Origin: Chinchilla lanigera
Lineage: Eukaryota > Chordata > Mammalia > Rodentia > Chinchillidae
DNA: 64,000 nucleotides
Assembly (NCBI RefSeq): GCF_000276665.1
Contig: NW_004955470.1
Span: 5,101,497 to 5,165,496 of the forward strand
Reading direction: 5' to 3'
The notes beneath the pieces are model-generated. The model saw only the letters and a program-made list of their open reading frames with translations, was not told the origin of the DNA and searched no databases. Positions within the stretch are counted from its first letter, which is position 1, and each line of letters begins with the position of its first letter. The position numbers and the translations under genes are program-made. Of the stretch, positions 58,546 through 64,000 are shown piece by piece.

Positions 58546-59147
58546 GAACATCAGATTTGGCAGAAGAAAGAACTAGCAAACTTGACAATAGATCAACAGA
58601 GGTTATATAAGGTGAAGCGAGAAAAGAATGAAGAAAAACGAACAAAGCCTCAGAAATGTGCGGGACAGCATTTAGCAGACCAAACTACGTGTAGTGGGAA
58701 CATCAGCAGGAAAAACTATTCAGAGAAATCAGGACCATTTTCCAAATTTATTGAAAAACAATAACCTATTTATCTAAGGAGCTCAACAAATTCTAAGCGG
58801 GATAAACAGAGAGACCCATAGACACAGGGTGGTAAAAACGGTAAGAAACCCTCAAGAGCAACAAGAGAACAATGATACATACATCCAAGGTTCCTTACAG
58901 TGAGCACAAATAAGATTACTAGCTGGTTTCTCTACAGAAATAGTAGAAGCCGGGAGGCAGCGGGATAACACACAGCCCCCAAAACACTGTCAACCAAGAA
59001 CTCTACTCCCAGGAAAGTTATCTTTCAAAAGTGAAGGTGAAATAGAAACTTTCCAAAGAGGGAAGTCACTGCTAGCAGACCGTGTAAGAAACACCATGAG
59101 GAATTCTTCAAAAACGTGAGCCCAGATGGTAACTGAAAGCTGCACAA

Positions 59148-59322
59148 AGGCCAAGTGGAATGGTTCATGCCAGTAATCCCTGTTATTCAGGAGGCTGAAG
59201 CAAGAGGAGCACATGTTTGAGGTCAACTTGGGCAACTTAGTGAGATCCTGTCTCAAAATGAAATTTAAAAAGGGTTTGGGATGTACCTCCAAATGCCATA
59301 GGCCCCAGATTCAATCCCTAAT

Positions 59323-59326
<4 letters not shown>
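59148..59326 (+). repeat. B1-dID heterodimeric SINE
   Basis: 'ggccaagtggaatggttcat', 'gtgagatcctgtctcaaaat' and 'cagattcaatccctaatgcg'. The dID A box is worn. Confidence 0.82.
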
Positions 59327-59365
<39 letters not shown>

Positions 59366-59367
59366 GT
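59325..59367. repeat. (CA)n microsatellite at a SINE tail
   Basis: About 20 CA units with one 'aaac' interruption continue the tail of the SINE, as at 2636-2678. Confidence 0.96.
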
Positions 59368-60009
59368 ACAACTATGTAACTATAAGACACTATAAATGTG
59401 CATATTTTTCTATTAATTGATTTTAAGAGTGTATGAAATTATATATACATATAAACATACTGCAGGATTTATAACATATAGAAGTATATCAGTAACATAA
59501 TAGCCAATAACAGCACAAAAGAGGTATGTGGAAATAAAACTGTAACAAGCTGAAGAAATAATGACAGTCGGTAAAATCATAACAATACATTGTAAGGTTT
59601 GTAACAACAGATGTAAATATATACAACCACACAAGGGGGAAGGGGAATAGAGCCATATAGGAGTTAATATTTCTATATATTACTTGAATGAAGCTACTAT
59701 AGATCCAAAGCTGATTCTTATAAGCTTAGAGAATAACAGGGAAAATCATTAATAAAATTAAAATGTAACATTAGAACTCAATAAATGCAAAACAGAGCAG
59801 TAAAGGAAAACACAGACAAAAAGACACAAGACATTACAAAGAGTAAGACAGCAGAAATACAAACAACTACATCAATAACAACATTAATTATGAATAGATA
59901 AACAGACAAAGCAAAAGGCAGAGATTATCAGACTGTATTGAAAAAGCATGGTCCAATTATGTGTCGTCCACAGGAGACATACTGTAATTCAAACACATAA
60001 ATATATTAA

Positions 60010-60625
60010 AGTGAAAGAATGTATAATGGTTCAGCCACTTTGCAAAATAGTCTGCCTGTCCCTCCACTGATTATGCAGAGGGCCCGTATAGCCCAGCAAT
60101 GCTGCCCACTTCAGGAAAAGCCAACAGAAATGAAAACGTATATCCACACAGAAACAGGTCCAAGGATGTTCACAGCAGCCCTATTCATAACAGCTAAAAG
60201 GGTGAAACAACTCGAATGTCCAGTGGATAAGCGGAAGGACAAATGCAGTGCACCCATGCAAGGTGAAATCTTCAGCTCTGAAGAGGAGTGAAGTACTGGC
60301 GCAGGCCACAATGCAGATGAACCTTGGAACGATGCTGAGTGAAAGGAGCCCCGAGGACCACACACTGTGCAACGGCACTTAAATGGAAAGCTGGAATAGG
60401 GAGCCCTACACAAGGGAGAGCAGAAGAACAGCAAGTGCTGGTGCAAGGTGAGGGGCATGTGAGAAGCAGGGCACGGGGATTCTCTCCCGAGGTGAAGAAA
60501 ATACTCTAACCCTGACTGCAGTGACGGACATACACGCTTGTGAAGATACCAACACACACTGAGTTATACACTGTAAACGGCTGAATGGTATATACAGTAC
60601 GTAAATCACAGCTCGATAAAGTTCA
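60010..60625 (+). repeat. L1 3' end (ORF2 terminus and 3' UTR)
   Basis: 'cagccactttgcaaaatagt', 'gttcacagcagccctattca', 'ctcgaatgtccagtggataa' and 'ttatacactgtaaacggctg' are standard late-ORF2 and 3' UTR landmarks. Confidence 0.82.
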
Positions 60626-61254
60626 TTTAAACATTTTTAAATACACTTTTTGCTGGAGGAATCATTCATACAAGCAATGAACATTAATGTGTATGAAGCA
60701 CGAAGCACTGGGTCAGGCAAAGGATCGATGGTGCTCAACCAGTTCTGCCGGGGTCTGGATTGCACCTGACCCAAGCAGGGGGCTCCCACTGGTGAGGGAG
60801 AATGTGATTATTCCTGTCCGCTCTCATAACACCCACCTACCACTTTCACAACCTGCCATTCCACGTAACTAAAATGCGCTGCTGAAACTGGCACCCTGCC
60901 CTGAACCCCAGTTTCCCTGGCAGCTCATGGCATCCTCTCAACCTAGGTTGGTCTCACAGATCAGCTCTTACGCTAGCAAATAAAGACTATGACAAACTAG
61001 TACTTCGAAGAACTATACTATGATGACCAGCTGAACCTTGACACACCTCAGGATCCTGTGTGTGGGCAGAATTGCACCTCAGGATTGCAAAGCACACTCC
61101 ACTCATTTCCTTGTAGCTGCACACACAGCTCCCTGCACCTGAGACACAAAGCATCCCCTACTCTGCCTGCCCTGGCTTCACATTAATCCTTCACATTTCG
61201 CCTCCTCCAGGGAGCACCAGAAGAATCAGCAGCCTCCATCTCTACTTCTCTGTG

Positions 61255-61480
61255 CAGTAGACCAGTAGGTAAAAGCACAAGCTCTGCAATCAACCAGCCT
61301 GTGAGTTAAAACTTCAACCCTACAACTTAATGCGTGATCTTGTTAAGTGTCTCATCATTCCACCTTGATTTCCTCGTCCACAGGAAGGAGACACTGTTTC
61401 CCAGAGTTACGAGGATTAAATGAGGTGATACACACAACATGCTTAGAACAGGACAAGTACACTGTGATTGCCCTTGTCTC
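61255..61480 (+). repeat. MIR SINE
   Basis: 'gtaggtaaaagcacaagctc', 'tgcgtgatcttgttaagtgt', 'ttgatttcctcgtccacagg' and 'gaggattaaatgaggtgata' cover the tRNA-related and core parts of MIR. Confidence 0.88.
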
Positions 61481-61632
61481 ATTCTTGCTGATGCCATCGT
61501 ATTTGTTCACATGGATCTTTTCCCGACAGGAAGTTTCTTATTTCTTTTCATATCCATAGCATATAACACAGTGCTAGACATGGGATGGGTATATGTAAGG
61601 GACCAGTGAATGAATGAAAAATAACAACTATT

Positions 61633-61803
61633 AGTCCAAGCCTGTAATCCCAGCATTCTGAAAGGCTGAGGCAGGATGAATGCAAGCTTGAGCCCACGCC
61701 GTGCAATTTAGTGACTGTGCAAGACCCTGTCTTAAAATAAAAGATAAAAAAGGGGTGGGGTATAGCTCAGCACAAACACCCTGAGTTTAATACCCAATAT
61801 GGG
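61633..61803 (+). repeat. B1-dID heterodimeric SINE, 5'-truncated
   Basis: 'caagcctgtaatcccagcat', 'gcaagaccctgtcttaaaat' and the dID half 'gtggggtatagctcagcaca'. Confidence 0.88.
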
Positions 61804-62659
61804 GCAGGAGGGTAGGAGGTAATATTAGTCCAAAGACAAAGGTTATGCATTTAATCATATTTTCAAATAAAAACCAGAACACACTGTTTATGGGTATACT
61901 AGACTCGAATACCTAAAATCAGTCTGCCTTGGAAGATCCAGGCTGATGGCCCGAACTATCTAGAAAGAATCCAAATGCTCGACAGAGTGGTTACATAAGC
62001 GAGAACAATTCAAAATGGGATTTCACATGAATGAAACGGGAGGCTGGTGCTGATCCCTGGGAGAGTGTGGACAAACCAGTACGCAGGAAAACAGCAGGTG
62101 AGAAGAGAACGTACAGAAGACCACAGGGCTGTCCAAAGGGCGAAGATCAGACAACCAACCGGCTCTGTGTGTGTCTAACGCTACAGTCAATCTTTACCTC
62201 CTTGGAACTAATTCTGAAGCTAAAGTCAGCTGAATAAAAATAACAATACTTCTAATGCCCAAAATCTTAAATCTTTTAAATAAGACACAATGAGAAGGAT
62301 CAAGTTTCTCCATGACTACAATACTAAGTTTCCTAATAAGAAAAAACCCACATATTTCGGTTATAGTCAATTCTTTTATTTCATAAGTAGATTTTTAACA
62401 GCGATCATTCTTTAGCTTATGTCAAGGCTGATCCACAGTTTGATTAAGTAACTATTCAAGAGTCTTCCTGAGCGAGTCTTCTCACTTGCTACAATTAGAA
62501 GCTAAAATTGAAAGAGAATATATCTCTACACTAAGAATTTGCCTTTAGCAAATTTTTACTTGTTTTTTTCCCCCAAGATTAGGGCCCAATTCAAAGGGAG
62601 TGGGAAGAGAATATTATACTTGCATATAGCACCAAGCATATGTCTTTCATTTACATCTG

Positions 62660-62840
62660 CTTATTGTATTGATTACTGAACCCAGCGCAGTGACACCAAG
62701 CTACGTCCCCAGCCCCTTTTTTAATTTTTTGAGACAGAGTCTTGTTAATCATCCAGGCTGTGCTTGAACTTTCAATTTTCCTGCCTCAGCCTCCCAGAGT
62801 GCTGGAATTATAGGCATGTATCATCACCATGCCCAGCTTT
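62660..62840 (-). repeat. B1-dID heterodimeric SINE
   Basis: 'gaacccagcgcagtgacacc', 'ctacgtccccagcccctttt', 'tttgagacagagtcttgtta', 'tcctgcctcagcctcccaga' and 'accatgcccagc' on the plus strand. Confidence 0.88.
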
Positions 62841-63791
62841 GCAACTGCTTGTTTTATACACAGAGATGCACATGTGTAAAAAATACATATGCATAAAATA
62901 TAAGTGCACACACAGAGATATGTTACCTAATACACAGATCAGAAAACAAAATTGGATCCAGAACAATCTTTTTGGTTGTCTTCACATGACTCAATACCAT
63001 GAGGCCAGCAATGGCATCTTCAAATACCCCAGGAGATGATTACTCTAACTTGAATTAATTAAAATAAATGTGCACACCTTCCTTCCTCCACCCTTCTGCC
63101 ATTCCTCAGGTTAAAGAAAAGAGGTAAAATGAATTTATTCCACATAGTTTGTCCTCCAAAAAAAAAAAAAAAAGACAAAGAAATGCATTTCCCAAAATAT
63201 AATTCCAGTCAATAAACAGATGACTTCCCATCAAAACACAGTTCAATAATCTAAACACACTTTTTAAAAAATTATTCCAATCAGAATTTTCCCCTGCCCC
63301 CTGGTAAATACTTTTGCCTAAGGAGAAATCAGTCAAGGCATGCAGTTTAAATCATTAACTACATAGCACCAAACATTAGCATAATCGGCATGTAAATTTC
63401 ATGAAGGCACTGATTATGTCCTTTTAAGTGTTATACAACACCCAGTGCAAGAAAGCTTATTAAACATTTATGATGATTAGTTTAAAAATGCCAAAGAAAA
63501 GTCTTTGTTATTCAACTTGGCTGTCAAGTATACTATAAACCACTGATCAGTATCTATTTCTTTCTCCCAGTGCAACTGTAAGAAATTGAAAACAAAACAA
63601 ACCCCATTGAAATTAGAAATTCTGTCTGCTCTGTCCAAGAATATCATTTTGTTTTTGCGTCAAAAGAAACCGCCAGCAGAGAGAATGCAACAGGCAGGTT
63701 GCTAGGATATTTAACCTAAGCATTTCTGCACTATTTGCCAGGCAGAAAGCCCACCGCATGTCACACACATTGCCAGACACATTCCCCTTAC

Positions 63792-63885
63792 CTTTCCCAT
63801 TTTGCCAGGTGGTGTACCAGGATAAAGTAAGGAATGAAGTGAAAAACGCTAACGCCGTGGCTACAGTTCCATTGCGGAGCCTCAT
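63792..63885 (-). CDS. MGAT4A: MGAT4A coding exon 1: start codon, tail and membrane anchor
   Basis: This is the first coding exon of alpha-1,3-mannosyl-glycoprotein 4-beta-N-acetylglucosaminyltransferase A (GnT-IVa). The enzyme is a Golgi type II membrane protein that adds a beta-1,4-linked GlcNAc to the alpha-1,3-mannose arm of the N-glycan core, starting one branch of complex glycans. The exon encodes 31 residues beginning [20 protein letters not shown], recognised directly as the MGAT4A N-terminus. Residues 1-6 form a short basic cytosolic tail, and about 7-27 form the signal-anchor helix. The exon ends after WQNGK plus one G, followed by the donor 'gtaagg' (63791-63786). The split codon joins to 'AA' of the next exon to give Glu32. 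The start at 63885 matches the known family N-terminus. I recall Ile where Phe15 stands here in human. The exon continues 5' into untranslated sequence of unknown extent. Confidence 0.97.
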
Positions 63886-63898
63886 CTCATTTCACCAT
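63882..63898 (-). promoter_or_regulatory. MGAT4A: Two overlapping minimal upstream ORFs before the MGAT4A start
   Basis: Read on the minus strand, an ATG at 63898 opens the frame ATG GTG AAA TGA (stop ends at 63887). A second ATG at 63890 opens ATG AGA TGA, whose stop (63884-63882) overlaps the MGAT4A ATG at 63885. The sequence shows this directly. Such start-stop-proximal uORFs can reduce or redirect initiation, so they may tune MGAT4A translation. That role is an inference, and it requires that the 5' UTR is contiguous here in the mRNA. Confidence 0.6.
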
Positions 63899-64000
63899 CA
63901 CACTGGTTCAGAGGTCTGTGACAACGATCAGGACTGTTTGCTCCTTAGCCTGAAGTCCGTGGAATCCAGTACTCCTGCCTCCCAGATAATAAAACGATCA
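63886..64000 (-). other. MGAT4A: 5' UTR and/or upstream intron flank of MGAT4A
   Basis: The 115 bases upstream of the start codon up to the window edge contain no in-frame extension of the protein. Apart from the two ATGs of the tiny uORFs there is no other ATG on the sense strand. Possible acceptors are 'gttgtcacag' and 'ctgggaggcag', but neither is strong enough to fix the 5' exon boundary. No CpG-rich promoter is visible, so transcription most likely starts beyond the right edge. Confidence 0.5.

Larger units (their letters stand above)
58555..60000 (+). repeat. L1/HAL1 ORF1 region and spacer, broken
   Basis: 'gaatgaagaaaaacgaacaa', 'gcctcagaaatgtgcgggac', 'ctgtcaaccaagaactctac', 'gtgaaggtgaaatagaaact' and 'ctagcagaccgtgtaagaaa' reproduce the L1 ORF1 C-terminal half with stops. 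A B1-dID interrupts it at 59148. Near 59940 'aaaaagcatggtccaattat' is the segment after ORF1. A further bit at 57620-57700 may be its upstream end. Confidence 0.75.
25354..63791 (-). other. MGAT4A: MGAT4A intron 1 (about 38.4 kb)
   Basis: This intron is bounded by donor 'gtaagg' at 63791 and by an acceptor ending 'cctttag' at 25354, and it joins phase-1 exon ends. It is mostly interspersed repeats, listed separately. Stretches in which I recognise no element are about 29290-30680, 32650-33880, 34200-34840, 34940-35500, 37116-37445, 37604-38060, 38640-39397, 40036-40677, 41110-41770, 45040-45970, 47180-48266, 49620-50433, 50510-51007, 51397-52110, 52603-53150, 53281-53940, 55385-57398 and 62840-63791. 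Blocks 41200-41760, 52650-53080 and 56300-57000 are relatively GC-rich and contain open frames on both strands, with no recognisable protein. One exon-like plus-strand block is at 37446-37603. Confidence 0.9.

Noticed and set aside
60111..60557. 148-codon minus-strand frame
   Set aside because: Antisense of an L1 3' end.
1..64000. CRISPR arrays, phage-type or operon-like systems
   Set aside because: All tandem repeats are microsatellites, minisatellites or TE-related. The window is plainly a mammalian intron-rich locus.

Overview
The window is non-coding-rich mammalian nuclear DNA, most likely from a non-murid rodent. The evidence is a dense set of B1-type (7SL-derived) SINEs, free ID elements (tRNA-derived SINEs), and above all many fused B1-ID heterodimers with a shortened ID half (B1-dID). 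I know these dimers from squirrel-related rodents, dormice and beavers; the sequence alone does not let me name the species. Ancient mammalian repeats (L1M/HAL1, L2, MIR, MaLR LTRs, hAT and mariner remnants) fill much of the rest.

One protein-coding gene is clearly present: the 5' half of MGAT4A (N-acetylglucosaminyltransferase IVa), on the minus strand. Four coding exons are intact with canonical splice sites and matching phases: 63885-63792 (start codon, cytoplasmic tail and membrane anchor), 25353-25186 (coiled-coil stem), 22796-22656 (stem) and 14560-14427 (start of the catalytic domain). Together they encode residues 1-179. The remaining exons lie beyond the left edge. The introns are about 38.4 kb, 2.4 kb and 8.1 kb, plus at least 14.4 kb of the fourth. 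The promoter and upstream 5' exons are not identifiable and probably lie off the right edge. Two tiny overlapping upstream ORFs sit immediately before the start codon.

Layout: 1-14.4 kb, intron 4 (L1, SINEs, a terminal-inverted-repeat DNA element with a nested LTR-like block). 14.4-25.4 kb, exons 4 to 2 with L2, mariner-like and LTR remnants between them. 25.4-63.8 kb, the long first intron, which holds a 930-bp solo LTR with nested internal duplications, a Z-DNA-prone microsatellite, two assembly gaps (713 and 100 Ns) abutting ID elements, a polypurine tract, nested L1/LTR/ID insertions and local duplications.

The most interesting unexplained signal is a plus-strand, exon-like 158-bp block at 37446-37603, inside intron 1 and antisense to MGAT4A. 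It has a branch point, acceptor, donor and an open 52-codon frame whose product I do not recognise. No CRISPR array, tRNA gene, rRNA gene or prokaryotic-type system was seen.
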